Source: Motacilla alba alba
Lineage: Eukaryota > Chordata > Aves > Passeriformes > Motacillidae
Length of the DNA stretch: 64,000 nucleotides
NCBI RefSeq assembly: GCF_015832195.1
Contig: NC_052018.1
Coordinates: forward strand, 55,675,666 to 55,739,665
Direction: 5' to 3'
This document shows positions 1 to 10,600 of the stretch, one piece after another (positions within the stretch are counted from its first letter, which is position 1; the number at the start of each line of letters is the position of its first letter). A program made the position numbers and the translations under genes. Under the pieces are notes generated by a model. That model was not told the origin of the DNA. It was given only the letters and a program-made list of their open reading frames with translations, and ran no database searches.

Positions 1-1530
1 ACCAGCAATTCAGGTAATAACATAAATATAAATTTTTAATACCATATTATCAGACCATTGATGAGAATTTTCAATTGAATTTTAAATTTTCTTTAATGAA
101 ACATACAATCATTATCATATGGTATAATGCCTATAACCAGCTATACCTAACAGGATTGTAATCCTGTTGAGCTGCTGTAATGGCATGAATCACAAAAGCA
201 AAACCCAAGCGGTTTATCAATGTCAACAAACTCCCAGATGGAATTACAGTCTTATACGCACCATTTAGCTGTATGCTATTCATTACAACATATGACAAAA
301 ATTATGCTTCTATTAAAAATGCACAGATGAGAATAAGTGTTGTTGAAGAGGGATTGTTTAAAGAGCAGAAGGCATCTTTTGCTGCAATGCAGTCTCATTT
401 TCCATGCAATGCCTTTTCAGGCATATTTGCACGGGGAGTTAGGTTCAAGTCCTGAAAGAAATGCTGTGACTTAGGCTCAGTAGAATATTTCTGGTTTTGT
501 CTTTTCATGTGAACTTTCCTTGTGCTGTCCATGTGTGATGAAATCTGGCCACCCTCAGAGAAAGCATGAGCTGGAGCATGGCAATGGGAATCTTTGAGAA
601 ATAAACCACGAGGTGCTGGCCGTGGAAGTCATCTGGAATCCACTGGGACTTTGTAACAGAGTGGAGACAGCCCTTGGATGTTGTAAGGATCATTATTTTG
701 TAAAATTTCAAAACTAGTCAAACAGTATGGATTCCAAAGTTCAATGTGTGGTTTGTGCAATCATGTTTGTCATTTTTGTAGAAAAGTCTCAGTTTAAACA
801 TAAAAATTTCCCAGCTTAAAATGAAATTGCAGTGAAAAGCAGTGCCATGAGACCAATATGAAGTTAATTGTACCAAGTAAAAGTGTTTTCTTGCTTGGAG
901 CTATCTTGGGAACCCTCAAAGTGTTTGAAGAGATCCTCAGTGCTTCAAGCAGCACTCATCTATTGTTGAAGTAGATGGACTCTCTGGTATTTACCACTAT
1001 AATGGCTGCATGGGCAAGAGGAGGGGTGAAAGCAGAAAAGGTTGAATGGGGGGAGTGGTTTTCTATGCCCTAGGACTCTCCAGAGAGATGTCAATTCTGT
1101 GGATGTCCAGTCCACCAAGAGGGACGGCAGCTCTGGGGCTGACCGGGAGAGTTCAGCAGGTCACTCCAGGGCTCTGGAGAAGGCAGGCTCTGTCAGAACA
1201 GTGTGCTCCTGTAAGTTTAATTATCTGCTGCTATATCAGAAATAGGATGATAGCACTGTAGGATAGTGCTTTCAGTAGCTCTTAGTTATTTAATTCCCTC
1301 ATCCTAGGGAACCGAGATATGCCTGCCTGGAGCTGGCTTCTCTAGTTATGCTTTATGCAGGAACAACAATGGTGGGAACAAACAGGATACATGTGCAAGA
1401 GGAAGAAGGAAAACACTCCTTTAAATTCCGTGCCTCAGCTAGCAGATGCTTGGTGCAGATTTCTGCAGCATGCTCAGTGTGGAAGACATGTCTGGGGACA
1501 TAAATCCTGTCCCCATGGCCCATGTGACAT
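1..1530. other. Unique AT-rich DNA, no gene recognised
   Basis: I see no recognisable coding exon or known repeat here. A short perfect inverted repeat lies at 149-168. Between 1074 and 1210 a segment is bounded by an AG acceptor-like site and a GTAAGT donor-like site, and two overlapping frames stay open across it, but the peptides match nothing I know. The other short open frames are compatible with chance. Confidence 0.6.
149..168. repeat. Perfect 9-bp inverted repeat
   Basis: The arms AACAGGATT and AATCCTGTT are exact reverse complements separated by GT. Such a short palindrome may arise by chance in 64 kb. No function is assigned. Confidence 0.6.
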
Positions 1531-1535
1531 ATGCA
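1531..1535. repeat. Left target-site duplication of solo LTR
   Basis: The five bases ATGCA directly precede the LTR terminus that begins TGTTGTGG. The same five bases directly follow the other end at 2118-2122. A 5-bp duplication is usual for ERVL-type and some ERV1-type insertions. Confidence 0.6.
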
Positions 1536-2117
1536 TGTTGTGGTTTAAACCCAGATGACAACTAGACATCACTCAGCTGCTCACTCAGTCCCCCACCAGA
1601 AGAATGGGGGAGAGTAGAAGTGAGAAAACTTGTGGGTTGAGATAAAGACAGTTTAATAAGAGAAAAAAGGAAGAAAATAATAACAATAATAAAAAAATAT
1701 ACAAAGCAAGTGCACAGTGCAGTTTCTTACCACTCGCCTATCGATGCCCAGCCAGTCCCTGAGCAGCAGCCCCTGCCCAGCTTTCCTCCAAGCATGATGC
1801 CATATGGTATGGGACACCCTTTTGGACAGTTGGGGTTAGCTGTCCTGTCTTGTGTCACCTCTTGTGCCACCTCTTGTGCCACCTCTTGTGCCCCTCCAGC
1901 ATTCTTACTGGCAGAGCATAGGAAGCTGGAAAGTCCTTGACTTAGTAGAAACAGTACTTAGAAACAAATAAAAATATGAGTGTGTTATCAACATTATTCT
2001 CATGCTAAATCCATAACACATCACTGTACCAGCTACAAAAAATTAAATCTAAAAAAAAATTAATTTTTAATTTTAAACACTTTTAATTTTAACTCTATCC
2101 CAGCCAAAACTAGGAAA
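1536..2117 (-). mobile_element. Solo LTR of an avian endogenous retrovirus (TguLTR5-like)
   Basis: This 582-bp stretch reads as a single long terminal repeat on the minus strand. At the high-coordinate end the words TATCCCAGCCAAAAC, seen in reverse, match the start of a common passerine LTR family whose 5' end carries TTTTGGCTGGGATAGAG. At the low-coordinate end TGTTGTGGTTTAAACCC matches the LTR 3' end in reverse. In between are the typical CATATGGTATGG and TTTGGACAGTTGGGGT stretches. No gag, pol or env coding sequence is beside it, so it is a solo LTR left by recombination between the two LTRs of a provirus. The element is flanked by ATGCA on both sides. A 12-bp tandem expansion (1849-1896) lies inside it. 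The family name is from memory. Confidence 0.8.
1849..1896. repeat. 12-bp tandem repeat (four copies) inside the LTR
   Basis: The unit CTTGTGCCACCT is present about four times in tandem. The first copy has one T for C change and the last has a diverged end. It lies within the solo LTR and looks like local slippage or duplication of LTR sequence, so the open frame across it, which repeats Ser-Cys-Ala-Thr, is not evidence of a gene. Confidence 0.8.
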
Positions 2118-2122
2118 ATGCA
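2118..2122. repeat. Right target-site duplication of solo LTR
   Basis: ATGCA here matches the five bases before the LTR at 1531-1535, which fixes the right boundary. The LTR then ends AGGAAA where an intact member would end in CA, so the terminal C appears to have mutated. Confidence 0.55.
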
Positions 2123-3790
2123 CATCCCCAACTGGCCACAAATATATGTCAACAAATGCAAGGTGCTGCCATCATTGGCTGGGCAGCTTGTCTGAACTGT
2201 TGACAGAGCATCAGTCTCATAATTTACTTTTCTTCTGAGCTGGGCATACATGGAGATTTCTTTCAAACATATTGAACCTAGCTTAGCAGAGAGAAAGCAG
2301 GGAATGCCTTGGGTTGTCACTGATGGGTGACAGTAGCTGGGCAGCATCAACTGCATGAAGGACAAGCTCCAGTTGCCTATAAATGGACAGGGTGGAAATG
2401 AAGTTAATTTTCAAGACAGCAAGAAATTTTAAGGGCGAAGACTAGGAAATTAGATTAAGCTGGGCAGACATATTTTCTTTAGGTTAATCTTGGGTTTTCT
2501 TTGTTTTAGGAAAGCAGATTTCCTCCCAGTGTCTTCTCAGGCCTAGACCCCTCTATCTTTCATGTTTTCCTCATTTACCAATCCAAATTCAAAGCTTTGT
2601 TTTCAGAAAAAAAAATTAGAAATGAGAAAGTTTTCCTGCAAGATTTATGTTTTGTATTTTTCACTGTTGTTTGTATTCTGTAATTCCATGAGATGTCAGT
2701 AGTAACATGTTTCAAGATAGTAGAAATACCACCATAATATGTAATTGTTGGAATATTTCACACTCTGTTTTTATAGTAGAAAGACCCTGCTTTTTACAGG
2801 AACAAGCATGAAAATATAAAACCACAAACGAAATTTAAAATGTCTCAATTTTCTGAACAACATTACCTCTTTTTCAAGACAAATGCCAGAAAAGCAGAGC
2901 ATTTTTACAAAATTGTTGTCATTAAATTCAGAAACCAATTGGTTGAAAAAAGAGAACCTTAAAATCTTTGTGCAAACTTCATTTTGCTATTCTCAACAAC
3001 TTTCACAAGGAGACTAAAAGCAAGAAAAACCAGGCATGACATTACCCCCTGGCTCCTTCCCATACCTCTCGGTGCTGTTCCTCTCTGTCTGAAATTGGTT
3101 GGTGGAGATTCCTGAGTGAGCAAGAAGTAGCAGGTGAGAGGGTTAAATAAGCTCCTTAAACTATTTCAATCCTGCCAATGCTCTGTCTTAAAATCCCTGA
3201 ATTACTCACCAGCACAACTGTTTATTTCATTATTAAAATTAGGCTACAGGGCTCTCCCTTCTCCCACCCACGCATGATGTTCACAGAAGGAGAACTACTC
3301 CCACACGATTACAAGGTCTACTATTAAGTGTGAACTTCATATTTAATTGTAATTGCTAGAAAAATATAATTTAACAGCAAAGTATGCTGAATTTGTAACA
3401 AAGTACCCCTTTTATTTGAGCAGGAATATGGATGCTGCCCAAATGTGTCCGCATGGTTCCAATTAAGTTGAGGAATGTTTAATGTAAAACTCAACTTGAT
3501 GAAAATAACTAAAGTTTCTGACAAACCAATAAATTTGAGTCTAGAAAGCTCTGCATATACAGTACAGTCAGGGAGGGGCAACACGCACTGGGTCATCAAT
3601 TTTGGTGCAGTCTTCCTGTTCGTTTATGCTAAAATAATACTATGTAGTTAATTCAATTTCTTCCCAACTGTAAACATAGAGAGGAATGCTGGATGCAGAT
3701 ATAGCTGAGGATGGAGGGGAACCTGGGCTGATTCATTAGCCTCTGTGCAATTTCCAGGCTGAAATGCTAAGAAATTTAAACCCAGCCTTG
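2123..3790. other. Unique AT-rich DNA, no gene recognised
   Basis: No known repeat, RNA gene or coding exon was recognised. The minus-strand open frames here (for example 2060-2365 and 3324-3599) have no domain, no splice context and low-complexity composition. Confidence 0.6.
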
Positions 3791-4051
3791 TTTTCCTTCT
3801 TTTCCTTCTTTTTCCCCCTTCTCTCCCCTTCTTTCTTCTTTCTTCTTTCTTCTTTCTTCTTTCTTCTTTCTTCTTTCTTCTTTCTTCTTTCTTCTTTCTT
3901 CTTTCTTCTTTCTTCTTTCTTCTTTCTTCTTTCTTCTTTCTTCTTTCTTTTCTTCTTTCTTCTTTCTTTTCTTTCTTCTTCTGCTTCCCCTTCTTTCTTC
4001 TTTTCCTTGTTCCTATTTCTTTTCCTCTTCTTCCTCTTCTTTTTTTTTTTT
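3791..4051. repeat. Polypyrimidine tract with (TTTCTTC)n microsatellite
   Basis: Positions 3791-3982 are 192 consecutive pyrimidines with no purine. Most of it is a perfect to near-perfect array of the 7-mer TTTCTTC (about 3831-3950), flanked by irregular C/T blocks. After a single G the tract continues with few interruptions to a T run ending at 4051. Its homopurine-homopyrimidine mirror symmetry is the type able to form triplex (H-DNA). The open frame through it encodes only Phe, Ser and Leu and is an artefact. Confidence 0.95.
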
Positions 4052-7000
4052 GGTGGCTAGCACACCAAGAGTTCAGAAAACTGGAGTGTTTGTTGATGGA
4101 CAGCTGAACACATTGTTGCCTGTAGGAGCTACCAAGGATGCTGCGTATGCTGCAGGGAGATTTTCAGCAGATCTCTCAGTGAGTTCTATTCTTCTCAGCC
4201 CTCTTGTTACTGGCAGGTCCCACCTCAAGGTTTTGTTGTGCTCGTGGTAATATTGGGGTCACAGTTTGACCTTGGACACACCTACGTAAAACCAGCTGAG
4301 TGCTGAGTTCAAAGTGTGACCTTCTACTTAATATAGGTTTTGGGTTAGGTTGGTATTTTGGTTTTTTTCAGTAGAATTTCTGAATTATAGAAATAAAGCT
4401 GTTGTGGTCAATGAGCTTGCTTACATGCAGGAGGAAATTGATGGTGGACTGCTTTATCAAAGTTGATGTTGTGAATAAAACACGCAGTTCTTGGGAGTCC
4501 TGCCTTCTGAAAGAGGAGAGCTCCAGGGCTGTAAAAGCAGCAAAAATCCCCAGAGAACTGGAGTCAAGAGATGCTGGTTATAACCCTGCAATGAGAGCTG
4601 CTGTGTGTGGTAAACAAAATAATCATCAGTTTTTTAGCTATCCATATAAATCTTCCTCAAGAGCCAGGGAAGGTCATTTAGCTGGAGTGAGTTCAAAAAG
4701 AAGGCAATAGGTAAGAAATGTTTAGCTTTTCACTGCTGCTGTTACCAGGCTGTACCTCTCTTTTCTCCACAGGTGAATCTGCAGACAGCCCAGGCTCAGG
4801 TTTTCAGAGGTGCCCAAGGGGTTTCACCAGTGACTGGAACAGGGTCTGTAGAAGGGACCAACTCTGGGCTACCCTGGGTGACCCCATTGTGCCCAAACAG
4901 TGCAAGAGGGGAATGTGCTGGGAAACCACCTGCGCAGGTGGGGGATTCCTCATCATCCTCTGAAGCATCAATCTCTGTTCTACCTAATACTCTATTTCTC
5001 ATTGCAAAATTCATCTTATACACTCATTTCCCTCCTCACACGCTTTCTACTGAAACTCTGACCTCCTCAGCAGTGGTTTCCATGCCTACCGGGATAATGC
5101 TTGTTCCATGTTTTAAGCCAGGCCATGACATGCTCCTCTGAAATGCATTAAAAATTATCTCAGTTAACATGAATTGCTCTCTAATTCTGCTCAGTGTTTA
5201 TGTGCAGACTACATCTCTGAATTAATCTGGCATCTTTTCTTATTCAGGTATATTCCTAAAGGATCTTATGCAAGTGGAGTTTTGTTTCTCAAGACATTTC
5301 CTCCTCCCCACCAACTTTGTAAGACAAAAGAAAAGCTGGGTAATTAATTTTCACTTTCCTCTCTACCTGCTGAGAGATCTGTTTACACTTTAAATGGGGT
5401 AGGCCAAGTTGCTCTTGCCCTCCCAAGGCCAAAATAAGAACAGACTTCAAAAGAAGACTTTGTAAGTACCTGTGTTTGCTAGAAATACTGAGCTTCTGAG
5501 TCTTGTGACCAAAGCAAATTGTTCATTTGAGGAGAATACAATGGACTTTTATTTCCCATTATGGGAAATACAATCTCTGAGATCCTGAGAGCATCATTTG
5601 GTAGCTGAGGCTTGAGGGTCAGTTCAAAGTTATTGCTAGCTGTCTCCTGCTCCTGCTTTCCCTTTTCTGCCTGGTCTCCTGATGAGAGACTGCTTCAGTC
5701 AGCATTTAAGTAACCTTTTAAAGGCTAAGAAAGTTATTTTTGCCATTTTTTCCCCCTAACTTCACAAATTCAGAATGCTCCCTCTAAGGTAATTTTGAAA
5801 TACAGTGACAGAAATATGGGCTAAATAATCAGAAGAGACTCAGAGGATCTAATATGTATTTAAAACTATCAAGATATATTGTTCTATTTTCCCAGAAGTG
5901 TAATAATGAATAACCATAAACCTGGCATGCTTATATTAATCTCTATAGGATATTGCAGTTTGCACTCAAGACCTGAAGCATTTTTTCTGTGACAGCATTG
6001 GTTGGTTTGTATCTTTTCCATTTTTTTCTATGCTAGACAGGTCTATGCATAAGCCACGTGCTATTTTCTTATTGTACAAAGACAGTAACGATGATAATGC
6101 AGAGGGAGAAAAAAATCACATTTTTATTTTCTACTTTTTAAATACTGTCAACAAATTCAATTTGCATAAGATATTTCTACACTTTGGAAGATACTTCTTG
6201 TTGATATGGCAGAACTTGAAATTGGTACTTAAGGAATAGCTTGATATTTTTATCTCTCTTTATCTCAGAATATAAACTTGCTCATGACTCTGGTCAAAGA
6301 GGAGCAACTTCACACTTCAACATCTGTGCTTAGACACACCTATAAAGATACTGAAGGGGAATGGTTGTGTTTGGGACTTGTGGGTCTTTAACTTGTGGGA
6401 CAGGGACTTTAACTCCTTGTGGGTGTCCTTCCTTCATTGTGGGTACCTGATCCATGTTATGACATTATCACTTACGTGTCTGCGACAAGCAGGCAGTGTT
6501 TTGTTCTCTTCAGGGTTTCTAAATGTCTGGAATATTGGAGCAGGAGAAACCATATCTTTCTAGAGCTTATTTTTATGGAATGTATTATGAAAAGGGATAC
6601 TTAGGAAATGGCAAGTCACCAGTATGCTTATTAAAATGACCTTAAGGTCAGATTCTGCCACTGTTAATCAGAAGAGTTGTACCTTACTCCTTGAGGTTTC
6701 CTATTGGAATCTGTGGGATTACTTAAGGAATTCAGGTACTACCTGATGGAACCAAAGTGGCAGGGAGGCTGGCTCCTAATAAGCAAGCAGCTGTGGTGCA
6801 GCATGTCTTCATTTTTTCCTTCTATTTCAGCTAGGTAAAAAAAATTTCAAATGCAAGTTATTTTCTTTTGAAAATCCCTACTTCACAGAGATGAAGTTTT
6901 ATGTAGCAATTATTAATATATTTTTGATCAATATTTTAATAGATTTATTTTTGTAATGTGAAGTCATTTTTGTTGAAAATGTACTTCTAGATTAGAAGCT

Positions 7001-7263
7001 CTCCAGTTTTTTCTTGTCAAAAAATCTGCAATAGAAAGAAAATAATTTTGTTGTGATGTCTCCTTGAAATCCTGAAAGTTTCACAAAGATATTTTCCAGG
7101 GTTTGTTTGTGTTTCTTTTTGATTTTAATTTTACCAGGCCAAATAGTTTGATTTTAGAAGAACTGAGCAGTACTTCATGGTCTTTCTGGACTGACAATGA
7201 GTGAACAGTGACCTGATTCAATATTGTAATATTGTAATAGCTGCACGAAACAGAATGGAGCCA
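4052..7263. other. Unique DNA with exon-like ORF segment, no gene recognised
   Basis: Between 4718 and 4963 two plus-strand frames overlap. One starts with an ATG followed by a hydrophobic leader-like stretch and then a Cys-rich segment. The other is open across an acceptor-like CTCTTTTCTCCACAG ending at 4772 and a weak donor-like CAG-GTGGGG at 4937. Neither peptide is recognised. A perfect palindrome lies at 5550-5570. The rest is AT-rich DNA with no recognised feature. Confidence 0.55.
5550..5570. repeat. Perfect 10-bp-arm palindrome
   Basis: TATTTCCCAT and ATGGGAAATA are exact reverse complements around a single T. The core TCCC...GGGA is a symmetric, protein-binding-like arrangement, but no specific factor can be named from sequence alone. 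Confidence 0.65.
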
Positions 7264-7676
7264 TGTTGTGGTTTGGGAATGGTACTTCCAGTTTCATGCT
7301 CCTACTAATTGTCCCCAAACCATGTGCCCCCTCCTTCCCCTGCAGCAGGATGGAGAGAAGAATTGGAGGTACAAAACCTGAAGATCACTGGCTGAGATAA
7401 GAACAATTTACTGGAAACAACGATGAGATAAGAAAATGAACTGTAACAGCAACAAAACTACTGACAGAGGGTACAAGAAGGAGAAGAATGATTCACACAG
7501 GAAACCCCTGACAATACTTGGCTGCTCCCTCCACCATGCTATGCCAGCTTGGAAGAGAGCTCTTCTTCCACCCCCAAAAAATGACATGAAGTAGTAAAGA
7601 ATAACTTCTGAGTCCCAGCCATGTCCCCTCCTGCCTACTGCATAAAATTACTCCTGTTCTGGCATGAACCTGGACA
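7264..7676 (-). mobile_element. Second solo LTR of an avian endogenous retrovirus (ERVL-like)
   Basis: The 413-bp segment begins TGTTGTGGTTTGGGAAT and ends GGCATGAACCTGGACA, so both termini carry TG...CA. In reverse orientation the start TGTCCAGGTTCATGCC resembles avian ERVL-type LTRs. Internal words such as GCAGCAGGATGGAGAGAAG, GAGATAAGAACAATTTACTG and GTCCCCTCCTGCCT fit LTRs common in songbird genomes. No internal retroviral coding sequence is adjacent, so it is a solo LTR. The 5-bp flanks (AGCCA on the left, GGTTT on the right) do not match, so the duplication has decayed, a boundary is misplaced, or the LTR formed by recombination between different copies. Confidence 0.7.
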
Positions 7677-10600
7677 GGTTTCTATACAGTTCTGAACATA
7701 AATGGGAAACTCACCTAAGAAGTGCTTGTATTCTTATTTGTATTTGTACTTCTCCAAAATAAAGAGATGAGAACTTATTTACACACTTTTATACACTGGG
7801 AAAAATGAATGCCAGAATTATTTTTTTCTTGTCCTTGCTGGAGAAGAAAACAAATCTGGCTAAGGTTTCACTCTAATAAATAGGTTCTTTTCAGCCAGAC
7901 ACAAAACTCTTCTTTGGGCATTTGCAAGAACATTCTTTGCTTTGAGTGTTAGTTCAGGTTGTTGGACTTGAACTCAAGGACTTGAGCACTGCAAGAAGGT
8001 ATTTACTAGTAAAAGCTTTCATTTTTTTCTCAGTAATAAAGGGTTGTTGTTTGTGGGGCTTTAGGGGTTTTTGTTGTGGTTTTTTTGTTGTTTTCTTTTA
8101 AATAAGTCAGCAAATTTAAAAATACTCAGATACAACAAAATTCTGTGGTACACAGCTTGCAGTGCAGATGTGTAGCCCTTTCAGAGTGTTTCAGAGCCTG
8201 TAAAGGATTTATGCCCTGTGCTAGTCCTGTGCTTACAGGCAAGCTTAATGCTATCTAGTCTAATGGTGAATTTTTTCACACTAAACATCGAAACTAGATT
8301 TTAAAAAGAGCTTAATAATGACTTAACTGCTTTGAGGTGTGCACCATGCAAATGTAATTCTGAGGAATCAAAAGTCAGTATTCAAGTCAGAAAATACATG
8401 ATTCAATGTATTTTCCTGCGCCCTGTTTTCTGTGATCTGTTGTGACTGCAGTTATTGAGATGTTTTCTTTTAACTTCTCTGTGATGAAAATGATCATGTT
8501 TATAGAAAATAGAACTTAAAATAAATGTAGGTCTGAATGATGTCCTAAGAAAAGACAGGTCTTTTGCTCCTTTCCTTGGGCCAAATTATGCCTTAAGAGA
8601 ATGAATGTAAATGTTAGTGATTTTCACAAGTTTCCTGGATATAACGGTAAAACATCTGGTGGACTGTTTAGGTAACCAAGAATAATTATTTCTTATTAAA
8701 GAATAAATATTATTTGTTTTTTTTACCTAAATGCAAAATATTTACCTCAAATAGAAGTAGAGACAAAGAAATTTCTTTTTTCGTAATCAATGTGAGCGAT
8801 TAACATGGCAACTTTAATGCTGAAAATATATCTGGACTCTTTAAACAGTATTTCTGAATAATTAGTACATTCAAAGGAGGGTGAGGTTCATAGCATGTTA
8901 TATGTAAAAGGAAAAAGATGTAGCTGTTTACACTTAAGAAGTCCTGAGGAGGAAAATTCTGCATCACCTTTTTTTTTTTTTTTTTTTTTTTGACAGTACA
9001 AAATTGTTTGTTAAGGCAATATTATTTCCATAGAAAATAATTTTTACAGTAATATCTCAGCCTCTTGAGGTGTATTTTTTCTCCAATTTTAACTCTCAGT
9101 GTTTCACTTTCTGATCCACTGGTATAATGTTGTGTATCTTTTATGTAATTTCTTTCTTTTGCAGGCATGGCAGATCTTTTAAATGCTTATAAATTATGTT
9201 TTCCTCTGAAATAGTCGAGTTGTACTGATTTTGTTCTTTATGTTCCTTGGCTAAATGCGGTGATAACAATGCTACACCTGCAGAGTTTACTTTCCAATCT
9301 TAAGACAGTATCTGGAGAGCATGGTCACAGGTGGTGCTCCTGAAGCACCGGTGCGATGCCAGCGTAAACCAACGTCTGTGGAGACTTTGCAGATGGAGCA
9401 CAAAATGGTGAGACAGGCACTAATGGAGGGATTATCTCAAGAGCAGGAGGAATACTGGTCAGCTCTCAGGGCTTGAAAGCTGAGGGCTTAGGAAAGGCCC
9501 TTCCTGGGTCAAGCGTTGAGCAGGAGTTTTCTGGGTTGTCTGAGGGGATGCTTTCCTTCACTTGGTCATCTGTGATGGGCTTCTGAACAAGGGTCCAAAG
9601 AATGATTGCTTTGAAACAATAGCAAAAAGCTTTTCCTGGTGTAAGGGGTTAAGCGTCAAGATACTCCCCAGAATGGAAAGATCCCTTACCTTCCATTTTG
9701 TCTAAGTGTTTATAGTCTTTTTTTCCACAGGCAGACTGTCCTCGAGTTTCTCTTTTCATAGTTTGTGTTGGCTGGAAGCAGGAGGAGTCTGTTATATTTA
9801 AATTTATTTATGTTATACTCGTGACTATTATATTTCTTAATTTTTAAAATGTCTTAAACATTTCCAGTGCTGAGGGCACATGAGCACAAGCTAGCCCACA
9901 CGCATAAGCCCACACTAGCCTCTTGTCCTGGTGAGACATGGTCACAGTTTGGGACTGTCTTCTGCTCCCCGTTCCCTTGTACCTCCTGCCTTGGTGGCTT
10001 CACACTCTCATTTGCTTTTTCAATTGCCATGTTATACTTCACCCCCATATTCACCCCTTTTGCTATAAAATCAGCCTGAGCTCTCATGCTGTGTCTCCAA
10101 GGGCCCCTCAGAGTTGTGTTCAGACTTAAAATTGCTTTGGAAAGAATAACATCTTTTTAAAATACAGAAGAAAATTATTTATTTTGCTTTTTTAGGACTT
10201 TTTTTTTTTTGTATATTCTAAGCTCTGTCATTTAGTTCTGCATTGTGGTTATTATGATTTTATTTTTTTTTCTGCTAGCCAAATCAAGTGAACATCTTTG
10301 GCTTTATCCCTTTTCTGCACTTCATAGTATTCCTTATCTCTGTCTTGGACTTGTTACTTGTGACTCTATTTCTGTGTTTTTCCTCTTTGCTATGGAGTCA
10401 AAAATGCATTTGCAGCCTTGTTGTTGTCATCCTTGGTTGCATAACAGTGTCTTGAGCCTTTTTCTTATACTAAAATAAATTATTTATAAGAAGCACTTCC
10501 AGGTTTTATGGTCAAATCTTTTCCTCACAAATTTTCTTACAGCATTCCTTACTTGTGAAAACTATTTTTTTATGATTGATCAACCCTATTTGTGAAATGC

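Noticed and set aside
1710..1940. 76-codon plus-strand frame with Ser-Cys-Ala-Thr repeats
   Set aside because: It lies antisense within the solo LTR and over the 12-bp tandem expansion.
3764..4060. 98-codon open frame rich in Phe, Ser and Leu
   Set aside because: It is the translation of the polypyrimidine microsatellite and has no non-repetitive coding content.
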